Of a stretch of 64,000 bases of DNA, positions 1 to 8,422 are shown one piece after another. The stretch comes from Methanoregulaceae archaeon UXB-2016 (lineage in GTDB: Archaea > Halobacteriota > Methanomicrobia > Methanomicrobiales > Methanospirillaceae): assembly GCA_004332335.1 (NCBI GenBank), contig SISS01000029.1:86941-150940 (forward strand). Direction: 5' to 3'. Position 1 is the stretch's first letter, and the number at the start of each line of letters is the position of its first letter. Under the pieces are notes generated by a model, which had not been told where the DNA came from, searched no databases, and saw only the letters and a program-made list of their open reading frames with translations. The translations under genes and the position numbers were made by a program.

Positions 1-2
1 CC

Positions 3-881
3 GGCCCGCTCCCCTTCGTCGTCTTCCTCGCGCTCTCATACCTTCGCGAACTCCGGGGAACCACGATCGAACACGTCTATTACGGGGCCCGACCCGAACG
101 GGCCGCGACCGAGCTCCCGGTCCACGACCTGACCCCGTTCGTCGAGGTCCTGGACTGGGTGAACGCGGTCGGCGCCTTTCTCCGCCACATGGAGGGCGGC
201 GACCTCGCCGCGCTCTTTGCCGGGGTCCAGGACCGGGCCCACCGCGAGGGGCGGGAGCCGGGACCGCGCCGGCTCAAGCCGTTTGCGAACAACCTCGTGC
301 GCTTCACCTCCGCGGTCCGGCTCTCGCGCCCGACCGAGGCGTTTCTCGCCGCGCACCTCCTCCACGAGCGGATCGGCGAGGTCGAACAGGAGGTCGCGGC
401 CGACCTGCCGGCCCTCCGGCCGATCCTCGGCCGGCTCGATCGGATCGCGCCCTTCGGCACGGACGAGACCGCGCTCGGCCCGTCCCTGCTTGCGCGGCAG
501 CGCGCCCTGGTCCGGTACCAGCTCGAACACGGACTCGTGGTCCAGGCGGTCGAGCTCGCCCGGGAGTGGCTCATCAACCTGATGGTGCTCAGGCTCGGCT
601 GTCCCCCCGAGCGCTGGCTGGCGTGGGAGGTGCGCGAGCAGGTCGGGAGGACCGTGACCGGAGCCATGCTGGCCCGGCAGCACAAGCCGTACGAGCCGAC
701 CCCGCTCTCGGACCGGTTCGAGGCCCTCCCGGACGCGGAGGGGATCGCCGCGGTCTGGCAGGCGATCGGCGAGCTCCGGAACGATCTGGCCCACTGCGGG
801 ATGAACGAGCAGCCCAGGAGCGTGCGCGTGATCGAGCGGCGGGCTGCCGCGGTCGGGGCGGCCCTCGACCGGCTCGACTAG
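3..881 (+). CDS. csx1: CRISPR-associated CARF/HEPN ribonuclease, Csx1/Csx2 (TM1812) family, 5' truncated
   Basis: The reading frame is open from the left edge, so the gene begins outside the window; 292 residues are visible and roughly the first 100 (the start of the CARF fold) are missing. The segment LPFVVFLALSYLREL, then EHVYYGA, then DLTPFVEVLDW is typical of the TM1812/Csx2 group of type III CRISPR accessory proteins. Near the C-terminus, ELRNDLAH at 771-794 supplies the R-x4-H motif of a HEPN RNase (Arg at 777-779, His at 792-794). In characterised relatives the CARF domain binds cyclic oligoadenylate made by Cas10 and activates the HEPN nuclease; that role is inferred here. No other cas gene or repeat array lies to the right, so the locus would extend leftward. 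Confidence 0.82.
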   Translation, partial: GPLPFVVFLALSYLRELRGTTIEHVYYGARPERAATELPVHDLTPFVEVLDWVNAVGAFLRHMEGGDLAALFAGVQDRAHREGREPGPRRLKPFANNLVRFTSAVRLSRPTEAFLAAHLLHERIGEVEQEVAADLPALRPILGRLDRIAPFGTDETALGPSLLARQRALVRYQLEHGLVVQAVELAREWLINLMVLRLGCPPERWLAWEVREQVGRTVTGAMLARQHKPYEPTPLSDRFEALPDAEGIAAVWQAIGELRNDLAHCGMNEQPRSVRVIERRAAAVGAALDRLD

Positions 882-1714
882 GTGATCCGTGCGACCCGTA
901 CGCGGTAGAGGGCGAGGGCGAAGGTGATGGCCGCAAAGAGGCAGAGCGCGCCGAACGAGACCATGAGGTCCGTGGTCGAGTAGGTGAAGGTCCGGCCGAT
1001 CGCCGAGAACTCGGGCCCGATCGCGAAGTAGCGGATCCCGGTCACCATGTGGGTCAGGGGGTTGATCGCCGAGACCATCTGGAGCACGGGCGGAAAGGCC
1101 TCGATGGGATAGAGCGCGTTCGAGGCGAAGAAGATCGGCATGGTCAGCAGGGTCATGATCCCCTGCATCCCCTCGGGCGACTCCATCGAGAGGGCGATCG
1201 CGGCCGAGAGGAAGACGAAGCCGAGCGCGAAGACCGAGACGAAGCCGAGGATGCCGACGATCGCGATCACGGTCTGAAAGGGGCTGTAGCCGTCGAAGAA
1301 CCGGACCCCGAGCAGGAGGCCGAAGAGGAGGATGATCCCGGCCTGGATGCAGGACTTGGTGATCCCCGAGAGGCCCATGCCGAGCACGATGTTGGAGCGG
1401 GCCATGGGCGCGGCCATCACCTCGCGGAGGAGGCCCCAGTTCTTGTCGAAGAGGAGGCTCATGCCCCCGAAGAGGCTCGTGAAGAGCGTGGTCATCGAGA
1501 TGACGCCCGCGCACATGAAGGTCAGGTACCCGACCCGCGGGATGCCGGGCACGGTCGGGACCTGGCTCGCGATCGCATCGAAGCTGCTCGACATCGCGAT
1601 CCCGAAGAACGCGAGCCAGAGCGCCGGCTGGACGAGCGAGGAGAAGAGGAGGGCCCGGAACCGGACGTACCGGAGCATGTCGCGCCAGTAGACCGTCAGG
1701 AAGCGCCGGTCCAT
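878..1714 (-). CDS. ABC-2 type transporter permease (DrrB-like)
   Basis: A 278-residue membrane protein beginning MDRRFLTVYWRDMLRYVRF, with about six hydrophobic segments and the ABC-2 layout: a cytoplasmic N-terminus, then TM helices with the sequence ASNALYPIEAFPPVLQ before the last pair. It is the membrane half of an exporter; its ATPase is encoded immediately upstream on the same strand, with one base between stop and start. The family exports drugs, lipids or polysaccharides; the substrate cannot be read from sequence. It is a paralogue of the broken permease at 28930-29499 and is the intact reference for that wreck. Confidence 0.9.
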   Translation of the reverse strand: MDRRFLTVYWRDMLRYVRFRALLFSSLVQPALWLAFFGIAMSSSFDAIASQVPTVPGIPRVGYLTFMCAGVISMTTLFTSLFGGMSLLFDKNWGLLREVMAAPMARSNIVLGMGLSGITKSCIQAGIILLFGLLLGVRFFDGYSPFQTVIAIVGILGFVSVFALGFVFLSAAIALSMESPEGMQGIMTLLTMPIFFASNALYPIEAFPPVLQMVSAINPLTHMVTGIRYFAIGPEFSAIGRTFTYSTTDLMVSFGALCLFAAITFALALYRVRVARIT

Positions 1715-1715
1715 G

Positions 1716-2699
1716 CTACCGCCTCCGGGATCGGACGGCGCCGAACGACTCGGGCCCCTCGTCGCGGATCTCGCGCCCCGTGTGGTGCATGAAGACGTCG
1801 TCCATCGAGGGCTTCTTCATATTGATCCCGGTCACGGTCACGCCGTCCAGGCGGAGGGTCTCGAGGAGGCGCGGCAGGATTCGCGTGCCGTCCTCGGAGA
1901 TCGTCACGAGGAGACCCGCCGCCCCCTTCCGGCGGACCCCGGTCACGGACGGCTGCGTCCCGAGCACGGTCTGGGTCCGGCCGTTGTCGTCGGTCTCGAG
2001 GTAGATGAGGTCCTGGCCGAGCGCGTTCTTGAGCTGGTAGGGTCGGCCCTCGGTGATGATCCGGCCGTTGTCCATGATCGCGATTCGGTTCGAGAGCTGG
2101 TCGGCCTCGTCCATGTAGTGCGTGGTCAGAAAGATCGTGGTCCCCTCCTTGTTGACCCCCCGGAGATAGTCCCACATCCGGGACCGGGTCTGGGGATCGA
2201 GCCCGATCGTGGGCTCGTCGAGGAAGAGGACGGTCGGGCGGGTCATGAGGCCCCGCGCGATCTCGAGCCGTCGCTTCATCCCGCCCGAGAGGTACTTGAT
2301 CAGGACGTCGCGCTTCGCCTCGAGCTCGACGAGGGTGACGAGCTCGTCGACCCGCTCGCGCCGTTCGGCGCGCGGCAGGCCGTAGAGCCGGCCGTGGAAC
2401 TCGAGGGTCTCGGCCACGGTCATGTCGCGGTCGAGGGTCACCTCCTGGAAGACGATCCCGATCGCCTCGCGGATCCGATCGGGCTCGCGCCGGAGGTCGC
2501 GACCTGCGATCACGACCTCGCCCTCCTGGATCGGGAGGAGGGTGGTCAGGACGTTGATCACGGTCGATTTGCCCGCGCCGTTCGGGCCGAGAAATGAGAA
2601 GACCTCGCCGGAATGTACCCGGAACGAGACGTTGTCGACCGCGATCAGATCGTCGAAGCGGTGAGAGAGGCCGTCGACCCGGATCACCTCTTCCTGCAT
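1716..2699 (-). CDS. ABC transporter ATP-binding protein (DrrA-like)
   Basis: A 327-residue ATPase. Walker A is GPNGAGKST, the signature is LSGGMKRRLE, Walker B is VLFLDEPTIGLD, and a DrrA-type C-terminal extension follows. I chose the ATG at 2699 because an AGGAGG-type ribosome-binding site lies a few bases upstream and the protein then starts at the normal N-terminus (MQEEVIRVDGLSHRF); the open frame runs further upstream without conserved sequence. It couples ATP hydrolysis to the permease encoded next in the operon. The drug-resistance label comes from the family and no substrate is implied. Confidence 0.92.
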   Translation of the reverse strand: MQEEVIRVDGLSHRFDDLIAVDNVSFRVHSGEVFSFLGPNGAGKSTVINVLTTLLPIQEGEVVIAGRDLRREPDRIREAIGIVFQEVTLDRDMTVAETLEFHGRLYGLPRAERRERVDELVTLVELEAKRDVLIKYLSGGMKRRLEIARGLMTRPTVLFLDEPTIGLDPQTRSRMWDYLRGVNKEGTTIFLTTHYMDEADQLSNRIAIMDNGRIITEGRPYQLKNALGQDLIYLETDDNGRTQTVLGTQPSVTGVRRKGAAGLLVTISEDGTRILPRLLETLRLDGVTVTGINMKKPSMDDVFMHHTGREIRDEGPESFGAVRSRRR

Positions 2700-2737
2700 C
2701 GCTCCTCCTTCTCGCGCGATGCACCAAAACCTTTCGG

Positions 2738-3421
2738 TCAGTGGCCGGCTGCGCCGGTCGTGCCCCCGGGGCGCACGATGGTCCCCGTGCCGTGGAGCGG
2801 GGGCTGCCGCTCGATCCCGACCCGGCCCCGGGTGATCGCGAGCCCGACCCCGAGTTCCTCGAGGCAGGCGCGGGCCCGACCGGTCCCGTGGATCAGCAGG
2901 TCGACGAGATCCTCCTCCTCGTCGAGGTCGAGGTAGAGGCGGAACGAGTCGACGCACTCGACCGAGAGCCCGGCATCCCGGGCGATCCCGAGGTGCTTCT
3001 GGACCGAGCACTGATAGTAGTCCACGTGGAAGCGGGCGGGTTCGCGGATATAGAGGGCGTTCGTGCCCCCGCCGCGCCCCGGGGCGATCGCCACGTCGGC
3101 GGTCGTGCCCGTGAGGCGGCGGATCGCGTCGGGCGTGACGAGGGGCAGGTCGGCCATGATGATCAGCACGGGCTCCTCGAAGAGCGGAAGGAGATTGTTG
3201 AGTGCGTCGGAGAGGCCGCAGGGCTCGACCCGGACCTCGACGCCGGGACAGTCGTAGGCGCAGGTGCTGAGCAGGAGGGGCTCGAGCCCGGCCGACCGGA
3301 CCGCGCCGATTACATCGGCGAGCATGGCCCGGGCAAAGGTCTCCCGCTCGACCTGCGAGAGGAGCCTCGAGAGCCGGGTCTTCGGGTCGACCGGCCGGAA
3401 TGGGATCACGGCGACGGACAT
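2738..3421 (-). CDS. cofC: 2-phospho-L-lactate guanylyltransferase CofC (coenzyme F420 synthesis)
   Basis: A 227-residue nucleotidyltransferase beginning MSVAVIPFRPVDPKTRLS, the N-terminal nucleotide-binding signature of CofC. Further matches are MADLPLVTPDAI in the middle and GRGGGTNALYIREP near residue 130. The enzyme activates 2-phospholactate with GTP to make lactyl-diphospho-guanosine, the precursor of F420-0; F420 is the hydride carrier of methanogenesis. It lies just upstream of the ABC exporter on the same strand but 38 bases separate them and no functional link is evident. The length is normal for the family. Confidence 0.92.
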   Translation of the reverse strand: MSVAVIPFRPVDPKTRLSRLLSQVERETFARAMLADVIGAVRSAGLEPLLLSTCAYDCPGVEVRVEPCGLSDALNNLLPLFEEPVLIIMADLPLVTPDAIRRLTGTTADVAIAPGRGGGTNALYIREPARFHVDYYQCSVQKHLGIARDAGLSVECVDSFRLYLDLDEEEDLVDLLIHGTGRARACLEELGVGLAITRGRVGIERQPPLHGTGTIVRPGGTTGAAGH

Positions 3422-3490
3422 GGAGCGATCAGATCGCGTTCGCGCTCCTATCTGAAAAGGGTGCGCTCCGAGGCCACAGGGGACACAGCG

Positions 3491-3499
3491 TTACAAATA
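3491..3499 (+). promoter_or_regulatory. TATA box for the dockerin-bearing beta-propeller gene
   Basis: TTACAAATA stands in an otherwise GC-rich stretch. It places transcription start near 3525 and gives a short leader to the ATG at 3545. This is by similarity to archaeal TATA/BRE spacing, not mapped. Confidence 0.5.
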
Positions 3500-3544
3500 G
3501 TGGAAAGCCCAACAGGATCGATCAGGCAGTGGTGAACTACGCCG

Positions 3545-4780
3545 ATGTCAAACCGACCCCGCTTTCTTCTCTATCTTCTCCTGGCTTCGCTCCTCCTCCC
3601 CGGAGTTGCGTCGGCATGGGTACTTCCGCTCACGAATGATGAGGCCAACCAGCAGTTCCCCTCGATCTCGGGCCAGAAGATCGTCTGGCAGGACGATCGG
3701 AACGGGAACTGGGATATCTACCTGTACGACCGCGCGACGAACACGGAACGGCGTCTGACCTCCGACACGAAGGACCAGGTCAACCCCCGGATCTCGGGGA
3801 ACCGGGTCGTCTGGGAAGACTACCGGAACAGCGTCAATCTGGAGAACCCGGATATCTATCTCCTCGATCTCGTGACGAACGAGGAACTGATGCTGAACCT
3901 GCCGGAGTCCATCTGGGGCGGGTACGAGCGCCAGCCGGCGATCGACGGGAACGTCGTGGTCTGGTACGAGTCTGCGAACGGGTTCTCGGAGTGCGGGCGG
4001 ACCTTCTACAGGTACGTCGACGCACCGGACTGGCCGGAGCAGGCCTTCCAGGGCTCGAATACCCAGACCGACCCGGACGTCTCGGGGCAGAAGGTCGTCT
4101 GGACCGATGTCGACCTGGGCGGCGTCTACTTCCGGTACCTGCTCGACAGCAATACCTACCTCCTGGAACAGATGTCGAACGATACGGTCAGTGGGCTGCG
4201 GATCTCGGGGGAACGGATCGTCTGGTCCCAGTACGTCCCCGAGAGCATGACCTACAACATCCGGCTCTGCGCGCTCGACATCACCATGACGAACGGGACG
4301 AAGTCGTGGCTCGCGCCGAGGAGTTCGTTCCAGACCGATCCCGCGATCGACGGCGACCTCGTCGTCTGGTGCGACGATCGGAACGGGAACACGGACCTCT
4401 ATCTCTACGACTTCGCTGCCGGGGCGGAGCGCCCGATGGTGGTCGCGAACGGGAACCAGAACAGCCCGGACATCGACGGCGACCTGGTGGTCTTCACGGA
4501 TGACCGTGACGGCGACAACGAGATCTACCTCGCCTCGGTCCCGGCCGCGTCCCCGGCCGTCGCGACCGTGCCGGGTGGGTCCGGCCTGCCCCGGGACCTG
4601 AATGGCGACGGGAAGTACGAGGACGTGAACGGGAACGGGCGGAAGGACTTCGCGGACGTGGTGCTCTACTTCAACCAGATGACCTGGATTGGAGCGAACG
4701 AGCCGCTCGCGGCCTTCGACTACAACGGCAACGGCCGGATCGACTTCGCGGACACGGTGCAGCTCTTCAACGCCCTCTGA
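3545..4780 (+). CDS. Secreted TolB-like beta-propeller protein with C-terminal dockerin-like domain
   Basis: A 411-residue protein. Residues 1-24 form a signal peptide ending VASA. Residues 30-335 contain at least six propeller blades with the recurring pattern G-x-x-V-V-W-x-D-x-R-N-G-N-x-D-I-Y-L-Y-D, as in WQDDRNGNWDIYLYD and WCDDRNGNTDLYLYD. Residues 350-411 form a dockerin-like module with paired calcium-loop motifs, DVNGNGRKDFADVV and DYNGNGRIDFADTV. It is probably exported and held outside the cell. The dockerin-like tail nearly matches that of the beta-helix protein at 43514-46081, and a cohesin-like protein is encoded directly downstream, so these may dock. Substrate and partner are unproven. 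Confidence 0.85.
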   Translation: MSNRPRFLLYLLLASLLLPGVASAWVLPLTNDEANQQFPSISGQKIVWQDDRNGNWDIYLYDRATNTERRLTSDTKDQVNPRISGNRVVWEDYRNSVNLENPDIYLLDLVTNEELMLNLPESIWGGYERQPAIDGNVVVWYESANGFSECGRTFYRYVDAPDWPEQAFQGSNTQTDPDVSGQKVVWTDVDLGGVYFRYLLDSNTYLLEQMSNDTVSGLRISGERIVWSQYVPESMTYNIRLCALDITMTNGTKSWLAPRSSFQTDPAIDGDLVVWCDDRNGNTDLYLYDFAAGAERPMVVANGNQNSPDIDGDLVVFTDDRDGDNEIYLASVPAASPAVATVPGGSGLPRDLNGDGKYEDVNGNGRKDFADVVLYFNQMTWIGANEPLAAFDYNGNGRIDFADTVQLFNAL

Positions 4781-4800
4781 TCAGGATCCCCTCCGGCTTC

Positions 4801-4827
4801 ACGGGGCGGGGCAGGCTCCCGCCCCGT
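4801..4827 (+). terminator. Strong GC hairpin after the beta-propeller gene
   Basis: A perfect 10-bp stem (ACGGGGCGGG pairing with CCCGCCCCGT) with a 7-base loop lies 21 bases after the stop codon. A T-rich tract follows at 4886-4905. It may act as a transcript end or 3' stabiliser. Confidence 0.5.
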
Positions 4828-4970
4828 CCGCCTCCGCCGGCAGCCCGCTGTCTGTATGCGTCTCAATTCGAGAAAGGGGCTAATATTGACTGTTTTTTAA
4901 CAATTGCCGGGCGCCAGGCGGATCCGTAAAAGGCGAAACATTATCTGGGATGACATGGCCAATTGTATCT

Positions 4971-7721
4971 ATGAACGATCAGAGCCATTCCCGGATGGGG
5001 CGATTCCTCCTGCTCGCCCTGATCCTCGCGGCCTCATGCGCCCTCGTGGCCAGCGCATCGGCTGCGGAGATCCGGACCGGGACCTTCAAGATCGATGCGG
5101 TTCAGGGAACCGTGAACGTCCCGATCGTTATCGATCAGATGCCAAACGGATATAGCATAGCCAAGTTGAACTTGACGCTGTCCAACGGGGCTGTCGCCGA
5201 TATCCTCGATGTTACGTTTCCCGAATGGGTGATCGCGTACGACCCGGAAACAGGTCTTCCAACGGATTTCTCCGCTCATTCGAAGACCCCGGCCAAGTAC
5301 GTCTTCCTACAATCGCCGGATATTGTCAATGACACAGCGGTACCTGGCGCAAGAAACGTGACAATTGCAACTGTCATCATAAAGGGGCTTGCAGTCGGCT
5401 CGTCCGACATGAATATTGCAATCAACACTCTCGATGACGATCGCGGCGCGATCTGGACGCCTCGTCCCGCGACCCCCACAGGAAAGCTCTATGTGGGCAT
5501 GAGTATCCCAACGCCGACCGCGACCGCAACGCCGACGCCGACGGCCACGGCAACCCCCACGCCGACTGCCACGGCGACGCTCACCCCGACGGTGACTGCC
5601 ACCGCAACTGCGACAGCAACTGCAACGCCGACGCCGACCGCGACTCCCACGGCCACCCCGACCGCCATCGGCGGTGACAGGGGCTACTACCTGATCTCGA
5701 CGACCCCCTCGGGCGCGGAGATCTACGTCGACGGCGTCCTGAAGGGCACCACCGCGACCGGAGCCCTGAACGTCACCCACTTCACGACCGGCACCCCGAT
5801 CCAGACGATCGAGGCCCGCAAGGCCGGGTACGTGACCGCGTCGCTCGCGAATCCCGTAACGCCGCTCAACGGCCAGACCGTCCCGATCCAGCTGACTCTC
5901 CAGCAGATCGGAGCCGGCGCGCCTCTCGCCGACTTCACCACGAACACCGTCTCGGGATACGCCCCGCTCTACGTGAAGTTCACGGACAGGTCCCAGAACG
6001 CGGTCTCGTATGTCTGGCAGTTCGGCGACGGCGCCATCAGCTACCAGGCGAGCCCGAGCCGCACCTACAGGGACCCGGGCACCTACCAGGTGAACCTGAC
6101 CGTCACGAACCTGACCGGTGCGACCAGCACCAAGTCCGCGACGATCACGGTCCTCCCACCGGTCACCGCGACTCCGACCGTGACGCAGACCGCGACGGCC
6201 ACGGCCACGGCGACTGAGACCGTCACACAGACTGCGACCGCGACCGCGACCCCGACGGTCACACAGACTGCGACCGCGACGCCAACAGCCACTGCAACCA
6301 CAACCCCGACAATGACGGTCACGCCGACCGCCACCACGACGATCGCGCCGACCCAGGCTCCGTACCCGGCGGCCCACGTCCTCCCGTGCACGGTTGAGGC
6401 CGAGCACTTCGACACGGGCGGCCAGGGTGTCGCTTACAGCGACTACGAGCCCGAGAACCTCGGCAACAACCAGGCCCTCCGGCCCGGCCTCGGCGTCGAC
6501 ATCGAGACCGGGAACGGCGTCACCAACATCGCGTACACCCGCTCGGGCGAGTACCTGAACTACATGGTCGATGCGAACGGCGCCGGCACGTACGTCCTGA
6601 AACTGAAGGCGGCGAACCCCGACACGACGACCAAGGCCCTCAAGGTCTATGTCGACAGCGTCCCCGTCGGCCAGATCTCGATCGCCTCGACCGGCGGCTG
6701 GACGACCTACCAGGAGTTCACGGCCTCGGCCCCGCTCGCCATCCCCAACGGCCGACACATCGTGACCATCGCGTTCGAGGGCGTCGGTCGGATCAACCTC
6801 GACTCGATGAGCTTCACGAACGGCGTGACCCCGACCGGCACCGCGACCCCCACGCCGACAGTGACGACCACGGTCACGTCGACCGGGACCGTGACGGTCC
6901 CGCCGACCCCCACGACCTCGCCATACGGCCCCGGCAACGTGATCCCCGGCCGTGTCCAGGCCGAGAACTATGACCGCGGCGGTCAGAACGTCGCGTACTA
7001 CGACACGACCCTCGCGAACGAAGGCGGCGCCTACCGCCCGGCCGAGAGCGTCGACATCGAGTACACCTCCTCCGAGGGGAGCCACGACGTCGCGTGGATA
7101 CGCGCGAACGAGTACCTGATCTATACGGCCCAGATCGCTCAGACGGGCCAGTACACGGCGATGTTCCGAGCATCCAACCCCGACGCCGCGAACAAACCGA
7201 TCGAGGTCTATCTCGACAACGTCCTCATCGGCACGGCCCAGATCCGCACCACCGGGGCGTTCACAAACTTCGCCACCTTCTCGATCCCGCTCTCCCTGAC
7301 GGCCGGCACGCACCAGGTCAAGCTCGTCTTCAAGGACCAGCGCATGAACCTGAACTATGTCGAGTTCGCGCAGGGCGTCACCCCCACCGGCACGACCACG
7401 ACTCTGCCGACCCCCACCGTGACCGGCACCTCGCAGCCGACCCCCGGCGACAAGGTCGTCGACTTCGCCGCGACCCCGCTCACGGGCGTCTCGTCGCTCA
7501 ATGTTCAGTTCACGGACAAGTCGAGCCCCAAGCCCGTCAAGTGGGCATGGGACTTCAACACGGCCAACATCGGCTCGATCTCGTGGAAGACCTCGACCAA
7601 GCAGAACCCCTACGTCTGGTTCCAGAAGATGGGCGCCTACTCGGTCAAGCTGACCGTCACCTACGCGGACGGCACGACCAAGTCCGTGACCAAGAACAAC
7701 CTGATCACGCTCATCCGGTGA
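4971..7721 (+). CDS. Large secreted multidomain protein: cohesin-like, PEGA, PKD, two CBM6/35-like modules, PKD
   Basis: A protein of about 916 residues. From the N-terminus: signal peptide 1-31; a beta-sandwich resembling cohesin/CBM2-3 folds about 32-172 (NVPIVIDQMPNGYSIAKLNL, later SSDMNIAINTL); Thr-Pro linker 177-232; PEGA domain about 237-313 (STTPSGAEIYVDGVLKGTT); PKD domain 316-396 (YVWQFGDG); second linker 397-463; carbohydrate-binding module 464-620 (VEAEHFDTGGQGVAYSD); a related second module 652-803 (VQAENYDRGGQNVAYYD); terminal PKD-like domain 825-916. No membrane anchor is visible. Start codons at 4950, 4971 and 4995 are all possible; 4971 keeps a conventional signal peptide. It is probably a cell-surface or matrix glycoprotein that binds polysaccharide. 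The cohesin assignment is fold-level inference. Confidence 0.85.
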   Translation: MNDQSHSRMGRFLLLALILAASCALVASASAAEIRTGTFKIDAVQGTVNVPIVIDQMPNGYSIAKLNLTLSNGAVADILDVTFPEWVIAYDPETGLPTDFSAHSKTPAKYVFLQSPDIVNDTAVPGARNVTIATVIIKGLAVGSSDMNIAINTLDDDRGAIWTPRPATPTGKLYVGMSIPTPTATATPTPTATATPTPTATATLTPTVTATATATATATPTPTATPTATPTAIGGDRGYYLISTTPSGAEIYVDGVLKGTTATGALNVTHFTTGTPIQTIEARKAGYVTASLANPVTPLNGQTVPIQLTLQQIGAGAPLADFTTNTVSGYAPLYVKFTDRSQNAVSYVWQFGDGAISYQASPSRTYRDPGTYQVNLTVTNLTGATSTKSATITVLPPVTATPTVTQTATATATATETVTQTATATATPTVTQTATATPTATATTTPTMTVTPTATTTIAPTQAPYPAAHVLPCTVEAEHFDTGGQGVAYSDYEPENLGNNQALRPGLGVDIETGNGVTNIAYTRSGEYLNYMVDANGAGTYVLKLKAANPDTTTKALKVYVDSVPVGQISIASTGGWTTYQEFTASAPLAIPNGRHIVTIAFEGVGRINLDSMSFTNGVTPTGTATPTPTVTTTVTSTGTVTVPPTPTTSPYGPGNVIPGRVQAENYDRGGQNVAYYDTTLANEGGAYRPAESVDIEYTSSEGSHDVAWIRANEYLIYTAQIAQTGQYTAMFRASNPDAANKPIEVYLDNVLIGTAQIRTTGAFTNFATFSIPLSLTAGTHQVKLVFKDQRMNLNYVEFAQGVTPTGTTTTLPTPTVTGTSQPTPGDKVVDFAATPLTGVSSLNVQFTDKSSPKPVKWAWDFNTANIGSISWKTSTKQNPYVWFQKMGAYSVKLTVTYADGTTKSVTKNNLITLIR
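5503..5667 (+). repeat. Thr-Pro/Thr-Ala linker-coding simple repeat
   Basis: Degenerate repeats of ACN-CCN-ACN-GCN codons encode a (TPTAT)n linker between the cohesin-like and PEGA domains. Such segments in archaeal surface proteins are usual O-glycosylation targets. Confidence 0.8.
6157..6355 (+). repeat. Second Thr-rich linker-coding simple repeat
   Basis: Repeats of the form VTQTATATAT between the PKD domain and the first carbohydrate-binding module. The repeat unit differs from that of the first linker (TQ and TA in place of TP), so the two arrays were expanded separately. Confidence 0.75.
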
Positions 7722-7734
7722 GCGGATTCCATCA

Positions 7735-7756
7735 CCCCCCTTCTCCTTTTTTCCCG
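7735..7756 (+). terminator. Pyrimidine/T-rich terminator after the multidomain surface gene
   Basis: CCTTCTCCTTTTTTCCC follows about 15 bases after the stop codon, the usual form of an archaeal intrinsic terminator. Confidence 0.45.
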
Positions 7757-7797
7757 TCCCCGGCAGGCTTAACCATCCCGCCTCCGAAACCTGACCC

Positions 7798-8382
7798 ATG
7801 CGCGTCTGCACTCCGAACGCGGCCTTCCTGCTCGCCGTGCTCGCCCTCCTGGTCCTCACGGCCGGCTGCACCGACGACCCGGCCGACCCGACCGCCACGA
7901 CCCCGGTCCCTGGCGGAACGCCGTCCGTCTCCGGAACTCCGGTCTCGCCCCAGGCCCTCGTCCGGTTCGCCCCCCCGGCCCCCGCCGGCTGGCGGCTCAC
8001 GGCCCCGCCGTCCACCCTGACGCTCGACGAGGACGGGATGCCGCTCCTCTCGGTCACGGCGAGTTACGCCCCGGTCACGACCCCGAGCGGGACGGCGGCC
8101 GGCGACGCGGACCTGGTGATCCAGGACACGGGCGGGCAGCCGATCGGCTTTCGGAAACTCGTCGACCTCCTCGCGAGCGCACCCGCAGGAACCGACGGCC
8201 TCAACCGGACCGCGATCCGCGGGCACCGGGCCTTTGAGCTCCGCGATGAACGGAGCTCGAACGCCTACATCCTCGTCGCCGATCGCTTCGTCGTCTACCT
8301 CGCGGTCTCGGGCGGCACCCCTGCCGACTACGACGCCTTCGTCGCCGCTCTCGACCTCGACGGTCTCTCGCGTCTGCGATAG
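7798..8382 (+). CDS. Lipoprotein of unknown function (paralogue of the next gene)
   Basis: A 194-residue protein with a signal peptide ending in a lipobox, LVLTAGC, then a Thr/Pro-rich spacer and a folded domain from about residue 55 (APAGWRLTAPPSTLTLDEDG). The C-terminal part (AYILVADRFVVYLAVSG, then DYDAFVAALDLDGLSRL) aligns with the end of the following gene (FMVYVLVEDATQADLDAF, then AIDFAGLAAVK). Both are tandem paralogues anchored at the cell surface. No enzyme motif is seen. Confidence 0.8.
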   Translation: MRVCTPNAAFLLAVLALLVLTAGCTDDPADPTATTPVPGGTPSVSGTPVSPQALVRFAPPAPAGWRLTAPPSTLTLDEDGMPLLSVTASYAPVTTPSGTAAGDADLVIQDTGGQPIGFRKLVDLLASAPAGTDGLNRTAIRGHRAFELRDERSSNAYILVADRFVVYLAVSGGTPADYDAFVAALDLDGLSRLR

Positions 8383-8422
8383 CATTAACCGTCCTCTTTT
8401 CCATGATCTCGACGAGACAACC

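Noticed and set aside
1..900. CRISPR repeat array next to the csx1 gene
   Set aside because: No direct repeats with spacers are visible anywhere in the window.
5307..8057. A 916-codon open frame on the minus strand opposite the multidomain surface gene
   Set aside because: It is Arg/Gly/Asp-rich, has no family motifs, and arises from codon bias of the real plus-strand gene, whose domains are clear.
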